Positions 31,516 to 43,142 of a DNA stretch of 64,000 nt are shown here, in pieces (the first letter of the stretch is position 1; the number at the start of each line of letters is the position of its first letter). The notes below the pieces were generated by a model, which was not told where the DNA came from, did not search any database, and saw only the letters and a program-made list of their open reading frames with translations. Source of the DNA: Acrocarpospora catenulata (GTDB taxonomy: Bacteria; Actinomycetota; Actinomycetes; Streptosporangiales; Streptosporangiaceae); the NCBI RefSeq assembly GCF_018476525.1, contig NZ_JAHCST010000008.1, positions 208,093 to 272,092 on the forward strand. The letters run 5' to 3'. A program made the translations under genes and the position numbers.

Positions 31516-34116
31516 CTAGCGGAGGGTGCCGTTGGTCATGCCTGCTGGTTCCTCGGGGACGGCGATGAGGCCGAGTTCGGCTGGGGAGGCCATGAGGGGG
31601 TGGTGGGGGACGACTCGGACGGAGTAGCCGAAGGCGCCGGTGCGGTCCAGGGGGATGGTGCCGGTGAAGGTGGCTCGGCCGTCGTCACCGGTGGTGAGAG
31701 GGGTCAGGGAGACGTAGGTGGGGTCGAGGAGTTCGTCGTGGAGGCCGACTCGGCCGTAGCCGGCCTGGACCTGGAGGTCGGACGGGGCGAGGTCGCCCAG
31801 GGCGATGGTGGCGTTGATCTCCATGGTGGCGCCGAGTTCGGGGGTGTCGCCGATGCCGGAGGTTTCCACGTGTTCCACGCGGAGGCCGGGCCAGGCCTGG
31901 GAGACGCGGATCTTCCAGGCGGCGAACGCCTTGGCGCCCTGGTGGTGCTCGGCCGAGAGGGTGCGGGCGGACTCGGCGGCCGGGGTGTACAGGTCCACGA
32001 CGTAGTCGCGGAGCATGCGGCCGGCCAGCACCTTGGGGCCGAGCGAGCTGAGGGTGTGCTTGACCATCTCCAGCCAGCGCCGGGGCAGCCCGTCGGCCGC
32101 CCGGTCGTAGAACCGGTCGGCCACCTCACGCTCGATCAGGTCGTAGAGGGCGGTGGCCTCCAGGTCGTCGCGGCGCTCGGGGTCGGTGACGCCGTCGGCG
32201 GTGGGGATGGCCCAGCCGTTGGTGCCGTCGTACCACTCGTCCCACCAGCCGTCCCGGATGGACAGGTTGAGGCCGCCGTTGAGCGCGGCCTTCATGCCGG
32301 AGGTGCCGCACGCCTCAAGCGGCCGCAGGGGGTTGTTCATCCAGACGTCGCAGCCCTGCACGAGCAGCTGGCCGAGGGCCATGTCGTAGTCGGGCAGGAA
32401 GACGATCCGGTGCCGCACGTCCTCCATGTCGGCGAACTTCACGATCTGCTGGATCAGCTTCTTGCCGCCCTCGTCGGCCGGGTGCGCCTTGCCCGCGATC
32501 AGGATCTGCACCGGCTTGTCCGGGTCCAGCAGCAGTTCGCGCAGCCGCTCGGGGTCGCTGAGCATCAGCGTCAGCCGCTTGTAGGAGGGCACCCGCCGGG
32601 CGAACCCGATGGTCAGCACGTTCGGGTCGAGCGCCTCGTCGGTCCAGCCCAGCTCGGCCTCGGAGGCCCCCCGGTCCCGCCAGGAGCGGCGCAGCCGCCG
32701 GCGCGCGTCGGCCACCAGCCGGCCCCGCAGCTGGCCCCTGATCGTCCAGATGTCGCCGTCGGAGAGCTTGCGCACGGCCTCCCAGCCCTGGGTGATGTCC
32801 ACCATGGTGGGCAGTTCGCCGCCGGCCAGCTCCATCACCTCGCGGCCCACCCAGGTGGGCGCGTGCACGCCGTTGGTGATCGAGCCGATCGGCACCTCGG
32901 ACAGGTCGAAGCCCGGCCAGAGGCCCTGGAACATCTCCCGGCTGACCTCGCCGTGCAGCAGCGAGACGCCGTTGACCCGCTGGGCCAGGCGCATGCCCAT
33001 GACGGCCATGTTGAAGACGGCCTTCTCCCCGGATTCCGGGGTGTCCGGCTCGGCGCCGAGCTCCAGGATGCGGTCCACGCTCACGGTCGGCCAGGCGTTG
33101 TCGCCGCCGAACTGCCGGGCGATCATGTCGGCCGGGAACCGGTCGATACCGGCCGGAACCGGGGTGTGCGTGGTGAAGACCGTGCCCGCGCGCACCGCCT
33201 CCAGCGCCTCGTCGAAGGAGAGCCGGGCCTCGGTGAGCTCGCGGATGCGCTCCAGGCCGAGGAAGCCGGCGTGGCCCTCGTTGGTGTGGAAGACCTCAGG
33301 CTCGGGGTGGCCGGTGATCCGGCAGTACGCGCGCAGCGCCCGCACCCCGCCGATGCCGAGCAGCAGCTCCTGCATCAGCCGGTGGTCGCCGCCACCGCCG
33401 TACAGGCGGTCGGTGACGTCGCGGGCGGCGATGTCGTTGTCGGCCACGTCGGAGTCGAGCAGCAGCAGCGGGATGCGCCCGACCTGGGCCACCCAGATCT
33501 GGGCGTGCAGCACCCGCCCGCCGGGCAGGCCGATCCGGATCCGGGACGGCGTGCCGTCGGCCTCCTTGAGCAGGGTCAGCGGCAGGCCGCCCGGGTCGAG
33601 CGAGGGGTAGTGCTCCTGCTGCCAGCCCTCGGGCGACAGCGACTGGGTGAAGTAGCCGTGCCGGTAGAGCAGGCCGACGCCGAGGATGGGCACGCCGAGG
33701 TCGCTGGCGGCCTTCAGGTGGTCGCCGGCCAGGATGCCGAGGCCGCCGGAGTACTGCGGCAGGGCGGCCGCGATGCCGTACTCCGGGGAGAAGTAACCGA
33801 TGGCTTTGGGACCGCCGGAAAGGGTCTGGTACCAGCGAGGGCCGGTGATGTACTCGCGGAGGTCGTCGGCCGCGTCGGCGAGGCGGCGCAGGAAGCGCCG
33901 GTCCTGGGCGAGGGCGCGGAGGCGGTCGGCGGCCACGGCGCCGAGCAGCGCGACGGGGTCGTGCCCGACGCGCTCCCACACGTCGGGGTCCACCTCGGCG
34001 AACAGGTCCATCGTCTCCGGGTGCCACGACCAGCGGAGATTCTGGACCAGCTCACCGAGCGGGGCGAGTTCGGCCGGAAGGACGGTACGGACGGTGAACC
34101 TGCGAATAGCTCTCAC
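31516..34116 (-). CDS. glgP: Alpha-glucan (maltodextrin) phosphorylase
   Basis: GlgP splits alpha-1,4-glucan with phosphate to glucose-1-phosphate. The 866-residue protein is the long actinobacterial type with an extra N-terminal domain (DUF3417-like, residues 1-110, VQNLRWSWHPE). It has the active-site segments FSPEYGIAAALPQYSGGLGILAGDHLK, HTNEGHAGFL, LIAGKAHPADEGGKKLIQ and the PLP lysine in EACGTSGMKAALNG (about residue 600). The GTG at 34116 follows AGGGTCTGG. It diverges from glgE-treS-mak, so breakdown and synthesis of alpha-glucan share one 380 bp control region. Confidence 0.96.
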   Translation of the reverse strand: MRAIRRFTVRTVLPAELAPLGELVQNLRWSWHPETMDLFAEVDPDVWERVGHDPVALLGAVAADRLRALAQDRRFLRRLADAADDLREYITGPRWYQTLSGGPKAIGYFSPEYGIAAALPQYSGGLGILAGDHLKAASDLGVPILGVGLLYRHGYFTQSLSPEGWQQEHYPSLDPGGLPLTLLKEADGTPSRIRIGLPGGRVLHAQIWVAQVGRIPLLLLDSDVADNDIAARDVTDRLYGGGGDHRLMQELLLGIGGVRALRAYCRITGHPEPEVFHTNEGHAGFLGLERIRELTEARLSFDEALEAVRAGTVFTTHTPVPAGIDRFPADMIARQFGGDNAWPTVSVDRILELGAEPDTPESGEKAVFNMAVMGMRLAQRVNGVSLLHGEVSREMFQGLWPGFDLSEVPIGSITNGVHAPTWVGREVMELAGGELPTMVDITQGWEAVRKLSDGDIWTIRGQLRGRLVADARRRLRRSWRDRGASEAELGWTDEALDPNVLTIGFARRVPSYKRLTLMLSDPERLRELLLDPDKPVQILIAGKAHPADEGGKKLIQQIVKFADMEDVRHRIVFLPDYDMALGQLLVQGCDVWMNNPLRPLEACGTSGMKAALNGGLNLSIRDGWWDEWYDGTNGWAIPTADGVTDPERRDDLEATALYDLIEREVADRFYDRAADGLPRRWLEMVKHTLSSLGPKVLAGRMLRDYVVDLYTPAAESARTLSAEHHQGAKAFAAWKIRVSQAWPGLRVEHVETSGIGDTPELGATMEINATIALGDLAPSDLQVQAGYGRVGLHDELLDPTYVSLTPLTTGDDGRATFTGTIPLDRTGAFGYSVRVVPHHPLMASPAELGLIAVPEEPAGMTNGTLR

Positions 34117-34496
34117 GTGGCCAGACCCTAGGGGATCGGAGTGGGTGGATGGGGCGGAACCGGGACGGCATGGCGTGCCTCTACAGCGCTCTCACCATAA
34201 GCAAACTTGCTCAAACCTCACGGAACCAGAGTATGGACTGTGAGCCGAGCTCCAGTTCCGAGGCCGATCGTGTACGGCCGGCACCCGTTCGACAACTCCC
34301 GGAAAGGGAATGGAGTTGACCCATACGATCCTCTTTCATATCCACGGGTAAACATGGAGCATTGGGGCAACTCCTGTATGAGCCGAAGGCCCGGTCGGCG
34401 GGTCGCGGTCCGTGCTGCCCCAACTCCGAGCCAAGATCGATCCTGCCCCGTGAACTCCGGCGAGCACCGGGTGTGCCGTCGCTACGTTGAGAAACG
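34117..34496. other. Divergent control region of glgP and glgE
   Basis: About 380 bp, no gene seen. It holds a good sigma-70-type promoter for glgE (34316-34344) and a second -10-like TACGTT 8 bases before the glgE ATG. GC content is lower than in the flanking genes. No clear operator palindrome was found. Confidence 0.5.
34316..34344 (+). promoter_or_regulatory. Candidate housekeeping promoter of the glgE operon
   Basis: TTGACC (34316-34321), 17 bp spacer, TATCCA (34339-34344). Transcription from here would give a leader of about 145 nt before the glgE start. Confidence 0.5.
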
Positions 34497-36548
34497 ATGA
34501 TCGGACGAATCCCAATCCAGGACATCCACCCCGTCGTCGACTGCGGGAAGCGCCCCGCCAAGGCCGTCGCCGGGGAGACCTTCGAGATCAGCGCCACCGT
34601 GTTCCGGGAGGGACACGACGCGGTCGCCGCGGGGGTCGTGCTCATCGACCCCGAGGGCAAGACCGGGCGGCTGCTGCCCATGCGCGAGCCGGCGCAGGGC
34701 ACCGATCGGTGGAGCGTGACGGTGTCACTGCCCGCGGAAGGGCTGTGGTCGGTCCGGGTCGAGGCGTGGAGCGACCCGATCGCCACCTGGCTGCACGACG
34801 CCGGGATCAAGATCCCGCGTGGTCTGGACCCGGACCTGATGTGCGAGGAGGGTGCCCGGCTCTTCGAGCGGGCCGCCCGAGCGGTGCGCGCCGCCGACTG
34901 CCCGCCCGCCGCCACCCCCGGTGAGCTGCGGATCTGCGGCCACCGGGCGGCCCTGCAGGCGCTGGCCGCCAAGCTCAGGGACGACGAGGTGGACCCCAGG
35001 GCCCGGTACGCGACGGCCCAGCTGCCGGAGACGGCCGCGCTGATCGCCGCGCACCCGCTCCGCGACCTGGTCACCAAGGCCACGCCGGTGAAGATCCGGG
35101 TGGACCGGCGGCGGGCGCTGTTCGGCTCGTGGTATGAGTTCTTCCCGCGCTCGGAGGGCGCGATCGTCGAAGAGGGCATCGCCAAGTCCGGAAATTTCGC
35201 GACCGCGGCGAAGCGTCTGCCGGCCGTCGCGCAGATGGGCTTCGACGTGGTCTACCTGCCCCCGATCCACCCCATCGGCATGGCCTTCCGGAAGGGCAGG
35301 AACAACACCCTGACCCCCGAACCGGGCGACCCCGGCTCGCCGTGGGCGATCGGCGGCGAGGAGGGCGGCCACGACGCGATCCACCCGGACCTGGGCACCA
35401 TCGAGGACTTCGCCGCGTTCGTCGCCAAGGCCCGCGAGCTGGGCATGGAGGTGGCGCTGGACCTGGCCTTGCAGTGCTCCCCCGACCACCCGTGGGTGAA
35501 GGACCACCCGGAGTGGTTCAACATCCGGGCCGACGGCTCCATCGCATACGCCGAGAACCCGCCCAAGAAGTACCAGGACATCTACCCGCTCAACTTCGAC
35601 CGGGACCCGGCGGGCATCTTCGCCGAGGTCAAGCGGGTGGTGCTGCACTGGATGGCGCACGGCGTGCGGATCTTCCGGGTGGACAACCCGCACACCAAGC
35701 CGGTGCAGTTCTGGGAGAAGCTGCTGGCCGACATCAGGACCACCGACCCGGACGTACTCTTCCTGTCGGAGGCCTTCACCCGCCCGGCGATGATGCAGAC
35801 GCTGGCCAAGGTGGGTTTCCACCAGTCCTACACCTACTTCACCTGGAAGAACTCCCGTGCCGAGGTGGAGCAGTACCTGTCTGAGCTGGCGAATGAGACA
35901 TCACACTTTTTGCGCCCGAACCTGTTCGTTAACACCCCGGACATCCTCCATGAGTACCTTCAGCACGGAGGGATCCCGGCATTCAAGATCCGGGCCGTAC
36001 TGGCCGCGCTGACCGCTCCCAGCTGGGGCGTCTACGCGGGGTACGAGCTCGGGGAGAACGTCCCGGTCCGACCGGGGAGCGAAGAGTACCTGGACAGCGA
36101 GAAGTACCAGTACCGCCCGCGTGACTGGGCCGCGGCCGAACGGGAGGGCCGCAGCCTCGCCCCCTTCATCACGCACCTCAATTTGTTCAGAAGAGCCCAC
36201 CCCTCCCTCCAGGAATTGCGTAATCTACGGTTTCACAACGTTGATCAGCCGGATGTGATCTGCTTCTCCAAGCGGCTCCCTGGCGCCTACGACACGGCCA
36301 CACGACGGCACGGCATAGGCGACGTCGTCCTGGCCGTGGTCAACCTGGATCCGCACAACACCCATGAGGGCACCGTCCAGCTGGACATGCCGGCCCTAGG
36401 CCTCGACTGGCACGCCGAGTTCGTCGTGGACGACGAACTCTCCGGCGAGTCGTACCGCTGGCGGCAGGCTAACTACGTGCGCCTCGACCCACATGTCCAT
36501 CCTGCACACGTCTTCACGCTGCGTAACGGGACAACGCACCGCGCGTGA
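34497..36548 (+). CDS. glgE: Alpha-1,4-glucan:maltose-1-phosphate maltosyltransferase
   Basis: GlgE (GH13_3) extends alpha-1,4-glucan with maltose-1-phosphate. The 683-residue protein has an N-terminal beta domain and helical insert, then the TIM barrel with [14 protein letters not shown] (about residue 205), [19 protein letters not shown], the nucleophile Asp in [10 protein letters not shown] (about 397), the acid Glu in LFLSEAF (about 425), and [15 protein letters not shown]. It is the first gene of glgE-treS-mak. The ATG is preceded by TACGTT and GAGAAACG, so either a leaderless or a weakly primed start is possible. Together with TreS and Mak it converts trehalose into alpha-glucan. Confidence 0.97.
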   Translation: MIGRIPIQDIHPVVDCGKRPAKAVAGETFEISATVFREGHDAVAAGVVLIDPEGKTGRLLPMREPAQGTDRWSVTVSLPAEGLWSVRVEAWSDPIATWLHDAGIKIPRGLDPDLMCEEGARLFERAARAVRAADCPPAATPGELRICGHRAALQALAAKLRDDEVDPRARYATAQLPETAALIAAHPLRDLVTKATPVKIRVDRRRALFGSWYEFFPRSEGAIVEEGIAKSGNFATAAKRLPAVAQMGFDVVYLPPIHPIGMAFRKGRNNTLTPEPGDPGSPWAIGGEEGGHDAIHPDLGTIEDFAAFVAKARELGMEVALDLALQCSPDHPWVKDHPEWFNIRADGSIAYAENPPKKYQDIYPLNFDRDPAGIFAEVKRVVLHWMAHGVRIFRVDNPHTKPVQFWEKLLADIRTTDPDVLFLSEAFTRPAMMQTLAKVGFHQSYTYFTWKNSRAEVEQYLSELANETSHFLRPNLFVNTPDILHEYLQHGGIPAFKIRAVLAALTAPSWGVYAGYELGENVPVRPGSEEYLDSEKYQYRPRDWAAAEREGRSLAPFITHLNLFRRAHPSLQELRNLRFHNVDQPDVICFSKRLPGAYDTATRRHGIGDVVLAVVNLDPHNTHEGTVQLDMPALGLDWHAEFVVDDELSGESYRWRQANYVRLDPHVHPAHVFTLRNGTTHRA

Positions 36549-36579
36549 GACAGCCCTTGCACAACCGGGGAGTACAACG

Positions 36580-38289
36580 GTGAGTCCTACACCGCCGCAT
36601 CAGCCGATTCCGAACACCTTCACGCACGAGAAGCCCCGCGACCAGTACTGGTACAAGCGGGCCGTGTTCTATGAGGTGCTCATCCGCGGCTTCGCCGACT
36701 CCAACGGGGACGGCACGGGCGACATCCGAGGCCTGATCGACAAGCTCGACTACATCCAGTGGCTCGGCGTGGACTGCCTCTGGCTACTTCCCCTGTACGA
36801 GTCGCCGCTGCGCGACGGCGGGTACGACATCGCCGACTTCATGAAGATCCTCCCGGACTTCGGGGACCTGGGGGACTTCGTGAGGCTGGTCGAGGAGGCC
36901 CACAAGCGCGGCATCCGGGTCATCGCCGACCTGGTCATGAACCACACCAGCGACCAGCACCCGTGGTTCCAGGCCAGCCGGCGCGACCCGGACGGCCCGT
37001 ACGGCGACTTCTACGTCTGGAACGACGACGACGAGAAGTACAAGGACGCCCGGATCATCTTCGTCGACACCGAGACCTCCAACTGGACCCACGACCCGGT
37101 GCGCGGCCAGTACTACTGGCACCGGTTCTTCAGCCACCAGCCGGACCTCAACTACGAGAACCCGGCGGTGCAGGAGGCCATGCTGGAGGTGCTCCGGTTC
37201 TGGCTGGACCTGGGCATCGACGGCTTCCGGATGGACGCCATCCCCTACCTGTTCGAGCAGGAGGGCACCAACTGCGAGAACCTGCCGGAGACCCACGCCT
37301 ACCTCAAGCGCGTCCGCGCCGAGGTGGACCGCCTCTACCCGGACCGGGTGCTGCTGGCCGAGGCCAACCAGTGGCCGGCCGACGTGGTGGAGTACTTCGG
37401 CGACCCGGTCACCGGCGGCGACGAGTGCCACATGGCCTTCCACTTCCCGCTGATGCCGCGCATCTTCATGGCGGTACGGCGGGAGTCGCGCTACCCCATC
37501 TCCGAGATCCTGGCGCAGACCCCCAAGATCCCGGAGAACTGCCAGTGGGGCATCTTCCTCCGCAACCATGACGAGCTCACCCTCGAAATGGTCACCGACG
37601 AAGAGCGCGACTACATGTACTCCGAGTACGCCAAGGACCCCCGGATGCGCGCCAACGTGGGCATCCGCCGTCGCCTGGCGCCGCTGCTGGAGAACGACCG
37701 CAACCAGATCGAGCTGTTCACCGCGCTGCTGCTCTCCCTGCCCGGCTCCCCCGTGCTCTACTACGGGGACGAGATCGGCATGGGGGACAACATCTGGCTG
37801 GGCGACCGGGACGGCGTCCGTACCCCGATGCAGTGGACGCCCGACCGGAACGCCGGATTCTCCAACTGCGACCCCGGGCGGCTCTACCTGCCGGTCATCA
37901 TGGACCCGATCTACGGGTACCAGGCGATCAACGTGGAGGCGCAGCAGAAGAGCTCCGGCTCGCTGCTGCACTGGACCAAGCGGATGATCGACATCCGCAA
38001 GCGCCACCCGGTCTTCGGCCTCGGCGACTTCACCGAGCTCAACTCCTCCAACCCCAGCGTGCTGGCGTTCGTCCGGGAGCTGGGGGACGACCGGGTACTC
38101 TGCGTCAACAACCTGTCCCGCTTCCCGCAGCCGGTCGAGCTGGACCTGCGGCGGTTCGAGGGGGCCATGCCGGTGGAGTGCATGGGCGGAGTTCCCTTCC
38201 CCCCAATTGGCGAACTTCCGTATCTTTTGACGCTTCCAGGGCATGGTTTCTACTGGTTCACCATCCCACCGGTGTCACGGGAGGAATAG
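36580..38289 (+). CDS. treS: Trehalose synthase (maltose alpha-D-glucosyltransferase)
   Basis: TreS interconverts trehalose and maltose, feeding maltose to Mak. The 569-residue GH13 protein has [37 protein letters not shown], the nucleophile in [10 protein letters not shown] (about residue 220), acid Glu in LLAEANQWP (about 265) and FLRNHDELT (about 330). The GTG at 36580 follows CCGGGGAG with 7 bases to the codon; the longer ATG frame would overlap glgE and adds a non-homologous leader. There is no fused maltokinase domain; mak is a separate gene starting 3 bp after this stop. Confidence 0.97.
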   Translation: MSPTPPHQPIPNTFTHEKPRDQYWYKRAVFYEVLIRGFADSNGDGTGDIRGLIDKLDYIQWLGVDCLWLLPLYESPLRDGGYDIADFMKILPDFGDLGDFVRLVEEAHKRGIRVIADLVMNHTSDQHPWFQASRRDPDGPYGDFYVWNDDDEKYKDARIIFVDTETSNWTHDPVRGQYYWHRFFSHQPDLNYENPAVQEAMLEVLRFWLDLGIDGFRMDAIPYLFEQEGTNCENLPETHAYLKRVRAEVDRLYPDRVLLAEANQWPADVVEYFGDPVTGGDECHMAFHFPLMPRIFMAVRRESRYPISEILAQTPKIPENCQWGIFLRNHDELTLEMVTDEERDYMYSEYAKDPRMRANVGIRRRLAPLLENDRNQIELFTALLLSLPGSPVLYYGDEIGMGDNIWLGDRDGVRTPMQWTPDRNAGFSNCDPGRLYLPVIMDPIYGYQAINVEAQQKSSGSLLHWTKRMIDIRKRHPVFGLGDFTELNSSNPSVLAFVRELGDDRVLCVNNLSRFPQPVELDLRRFEGAMPVECMGGVPFPPIGELPYLLTLPGHGFYWFTIPPVSREE

Positions 38290-38292
38290 AAC

Positions 38293-39639
38293 GTGCTGAC
38301 TGAGCTCCTTACCGGCTGGATCGCCAATCAACGCTGGTTCGCCGGTAAGGGGCGCCCGATCGACGGGGTGTCGATCGAGTCAAGCACCCAGCTCGCCGCC
38401 GACGACCCCATCCTCGCCCTGCTCATCCTCGCGGTACGGCAGGGCGAGACCACCACCCGCTACCAGCTCCTGCTGGGGCTGCGCGACGAGCTCCCCGACC
38501 GGCTCAGGCACGTGCACATCGGCCGCACCGAGTGGGGCGGCCGGGAACGGCACGCCTACGACGCGGCCCACGACGCCGAGCTCACCGGGCGGCTGCTGGC
38601 CGGCATGGACGTGGACCTGGGCATCGACCCGCTGGCCTTCCACCGGGTGCCCGGGGTGGACATCGACACCGCTCCGCGCAGCCTGGTGATGACGGCCGAG
38701 CAGTCCAACACCTCGATCGTGTACGGCGACAAGTACATCCTGAAGCTGTTCCGGGCCCTGGTCCCCGGGGTCAACCCCGAACTGGAGATCGTCACCGCGC
38801 TGGCCAAGGCCGGGTCGACCCACGTGGCCCGGCCGTACGGGTGGGTCGAGACGCCGCTGGACGGCGAGCCGACCACGCTCGCCATCATGCAGGAGTTCCT
38901 GTCCAACGCCAGCGAGGGCTGGCAGATGGCGCTGACCAGCGTGCGCGACCTGTACGCCTCGCCGCGCGGGATCTCGGCGGCCGACGCCGGGGGCGACTTC
39001 GCGGCCGAGGCGCGGCGGCTGGGCAACGCCACCGCGCAGGTGCACCGGGACCTGGCCCGGTGCTTCCCGACCGCGGTGATCGAGCCGGTCGAGGTCAAGC
39101 GGATGACCGAGCGCTTCCGGCGGCGGCTGGACCGGGCCATCGTCGAGGTGCCGGCGCTGGAGGAGCACGCCGGGGTGGCGCACGCCGCCTACGACCGGCT
39201 GGCCGACGTGGACCGGCCGGTGGCGGTGCAGCGGGTGCACGGGGACTACCACCTCGGGCAGGTGATGCGGACCGCCTCGGACTGGGTGGTCCTCGACTTC
39301 GAGGGCGAGCCGGGGCAGCCGCTGGCCGAACGGCGGGCGCTGGACTCGCCGCTGCGGGACGTGGCGGGCATGCTCCGCTCCATCGAGTACGCCGCGCGCC
39401 ACCTGCTGGCCGACCACCCGGACGCGGCCGCGCTGGCCGAACGGGCGCAGGAGTGGGCGGCCCGCAACCGGGCCGCCTTCCTGACCGGCTACACCGAGGC
39501 GGGCGGCAGCGTGAACGGCGCCGACGCCGTCCTGCTGCACGCCCTCAAACTCTCCAAGGCCGTGTACGAGGTCGTGTACGAGGCCAGGAACCGCCCGAGC
39601 TGGCTACCGATCCCGCTCGCGGCCTTCCACGAGCACTAA
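38293..39639 (+). CDS. mak: Maltokinase
   Basis: Mak (Pep2) phosphorylates maltose to maltose-1-phosphate, the GlgE donor. The 448-residue protein starts with the N-terminal cap typical of maltokinases (WIANQRWFAGKGRPI), has EQSNTSIVYGDKYILKLFRAL (ATP site, about 137-157), and the aminoglycoside-phosphotransferase-like catalytic loop QRVHGDYHLGQVM followed by VVLDFEGEP (about 315-338). The GTG start is 3 bp after treS. Its stop overlaps the convergent sppA stop. Unlike many actinobacteria, glgB does not follow directly but lies 7.3 kb on, on the other strand. Confidence 0.95.
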   Translation: MLTELLTGWIANQRWFAGKGRPIDGVSIESSTQLAADDPILALLILAVRQGETTTRYQLLLGLRDELPDRLRHVHIGRTEWGGRERHAYDAAHDAELTGRLLAGMDVDLGIDPLAFHRVPGVDIDTAPRSLVMTAEQSNTSIVYGDKYILKLFRALVPGVNPELEIVTALAKAGSTHVARPYGWVETPLDGEPTTLAIMQEFLSNASEGWQMALTSVRDLYASPRGISAADAGGDFAAEARRLGNATAQVHRDLARCFPTAVIEPVEVKRMTERFRRRLDRAIVEVPALEEHAGVAHAAYDRLADVDRPVAVQRVHGDYHLGQVMRTASDWVVLDFEGEPGQPLAERRALDSPLRDVAGMLRSIEYAARHLLADHPDAAALAERAQEWAARNRAAFLTGYTEAGGSVNGADAVLLHALKLSKAVYEVVYEARNRPSWLPIPLAAFHEH

Positions 39640-41327
39640 CTGATCCGCCACTGCCCCGGCAGGATGAGCGGGCCGAAGGCAGGCAGGCCAAGTTCGGCGG
39701 CGAGCGCCGCGATCGGGCCCCACGCCTCCAGCCGGACCCTGGCCATCGCCGCCGCGCGGTCCTCGCTCGACTCGGGCGGGCGCAACCGCTCCAGCGGGTT
39801 CAGACGGGGGTAGGGGCGCACGGGGGCGTCCACCGCCAGGCCGGCCCGTTTGCGGGCGATGGCCAGCGCGTCCTCCAGGCCGCCGAGCTCGTCCACCAGG
39901 CCGTTGGCGCGGGCGTCCGCGCCGGTCCAGACCCGGCCGCGGGCCAGCTCGTGGGCACGGTGGCGATCCATCTGCCGGCCCTGCGCGACCTTGCCCACGA
40001 AGTCGTCGTAGACCCGGTCCAGCCAGGTGTTCACCTTGGCCCACTGGGCCTCGGAGAAGCCCCGGGTGAGGGAGAACATGCCGGCGTTGGCGCCCTCGGT
40101 GATCGCTTCGGAGACCACGCCGACCCGGTTGAGCAGCTCGCCCAGCACCGGCTTGCCGCCGAAGACGCCGATGGAGCCGGTGAGCGTGCCCGGCTGGGCG
40201 ACGATCACGTCGGCCGCCATGGAGACGAAGTAGCCGCCGGAGGCCGCCAGGTCCCCCATCGACACGATGACCGGCTTGCCGGACTTGCGGGCCAGGACCA
40301 CCTCCCGCCAGATGGTGTCGGAGGCCACGTACGAGCCGCCGGGGCTGTCCACCCGGAAGACGATCGCGCGCACCTTGTCGTCCCTGCGGGCCGCGCGCAG
40401 CGCGGCGGCGATGGTGTCGGAGCCCATCGCGCTGCCGCCGCCCAGCGGGGAACGCCCGCTGCGGCCGAGCCGGATCGCGCCGGAGCCGTGCACCAGGGCG
40501 ACCACCTCCTCGCCGGGGTGCGGGAGCCTCCTGGGGGTGGCGGTCTTGGCGTAGCGGGAGACGTACAGCAGGTGGGAGCCCTCAGGGACGGCCTCCGCGT
40601 ACACCTCGTCCCGGTACTTCAGGCCGTCCACCAGGCCGGCTTCCAGCGCCTCCGGGCCGAGGAAGGGGCCCTGGTCGATGAGCTCGCGGACCCGGGCGGG
40701 TTCCAGCGGGCGGGACTCGGCGATGCCGGCGACGATCTGCTCGGTGACCGACTCGGCGATCCGGGAGTAGGACTCGCGGTGCGCCTCGGTCATGTGGTCC
40801 TTGGTGAACATGTTGGCCGCGGTCTTGTACTCGTGCCGCTGGCCGATCTGGTATTCCACGTTCAGCTTGGCCAGCGCGCCCTTGACGAACCGCTGCTCCA
40901 GCGCGACCCCGGTCAGCCCGACGTCGCCGGAGGGCTGGAGGTAGACCCGCTCGAAGGCGCTGGCCAGGTAGTAGGGCACGGTTCCGGTGCCGAACTCGCC
41001 GAAGGTCTCCGCGTAGGCGACGGTGAGCTTGCCCGCGGCACGCAGGCGCACCACGGCGCCGCGCAGCTCCTGGACCATGCCCAGGCCGAGCGGGGCCGAG
41101 CCGATCCGCACGATGAGCGCCTTGACCCGGGGGTCGCGGCGGGCCCTGCGCAGCCCCGCGAGCACGTCGGCCAGGCGCGGTTTGCGCATGGTGAGCAGCG
41201 CGCCCAGCGGGTCGGCGGGCGGGCCCTCGGTGAGTCCCTCGGTCAGATCCAGTTCCAGGACCAGCGGCCCGGAGCGGCGCTGGCGCACCCTGCCGACGGT
41301 CTCCATGATCGCCTTTGTCGCGTCCAT
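39636..41327 (-). CDS. sppA: Signal peptide peptidase SppA, 67K type
   Basis: SppA degrades cleaved signal peptides in the membrane. The 563-residue protein has two tandem SppA domains like the E. coli enzyme. The general-base lysine region is in the N-terminal half (RHEYKTAANMFTKDHMT, about residue 165) and the nucleophilic serine is in MGDLAASGGYF (about residue 360), followed by PGTLTGSIGVFGGKPV. There is no obvious N-terminal anchor, so membrane association may be peripheral. The ATG at 41327 is preferred over a GTG at 41336. It converges on mak. Confidence 0.93.
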   Translation of the reverse strand: MDATKAIMETVGRVRQRRSGPLVLELDLTEGLTEGPPADPLGALLTMRKPRLADVLAGLRRARRDPRVKALIVRIGSAPLGLGMVQELRGAVVRLRAAGKLTVAYAETFGEFGTGTVPYYLASAFERVYLQPSGDVGLTGVALEQRFVKGALAKLNVEYQIGQRHEYKTAANMFTKDHMTEAHRESYSRIAESVTEQIVAGIAESRPLEPARVRELIDQGPFLGPEALEAGLVDGLKYRDEVYAEAVPEGSHLLYVSRYAKTATPRRLPHPGEEVVALVHGSGAIRLGRSGRSPLGGGSAMGSDTIAAALRAARRDDKVRAIVFRVDSPGGSYVASDTIWREVVLARKSGKPVIVSMGDLAASGGYFVSMAADVIVAQPGTLTGSIGVFGGKPVLGELLNRVGVVSEAITEGANAGMFSLTRGFSEAQWAKVNTWLDRVYDDFVGKVAQGRQMDRHRAHELARGRVWTGADARANGLVDELGGLEDALAIARKRAGLAVDAPVRPYPRLNPLERLRPPESSEDRAAAMARVRLEAWGPIAALAAELGLPAFGPLILPGQWRIS

Positions 41328-41363
41328 ACCCGCCACCCTAAGGCCCCTGCGCGTGACGCGGGC

Positions 41364-41393
41364 GGCCCCCGCGTCTGGCGGGACGCGGGGGCC
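41364..41393 (-). terminator. Terminator of the chitinase gene
   Basis: A 12 bp perfect stem (GGCCCCCGCGTC with GACGCGGGGGCC) with a 6-base loop lies 22 bp past the chitinase stop on the minus strand. Confidence 0.75.
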
Positions 41394-41415
41394 GGATCTT
41401 GCGTGAGGGTTGCTT

Positions 41416-43032
<1,617 letters not shown>

Positions 43033-43068
43033 GGGTTTCTCCAGGTCAGAGAGGTCGAATCGAACTCT

Positions 43069-43083
43069 TAGGAAAGTTTCCTA
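43069..43083. promoter_or_regulatory. Palindromic operator candidate upstream of the chitinase
   Basis: TAGGAAA-G-TTTCCTA is a perfect 15 bp odd palindrome, 37 bp before the chitinase start. No DasR-type site (ACTGGTCTAGACCAGT-like) was seen, so control by a different regulator is inferred. Confidence 0.55.
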
Positions 43084-43142
43084 TTAGTTGACCTGGAGCG
43101 TATGGTCCATCATGGATCGCGGTCAATGGGGTGTCTGCGGGG

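Noticed and set aside
31600..34131. 843-residue open frame opposite glgP
   Set aside because: Antisense shadow of glgP with GC-codon composition and no family features.
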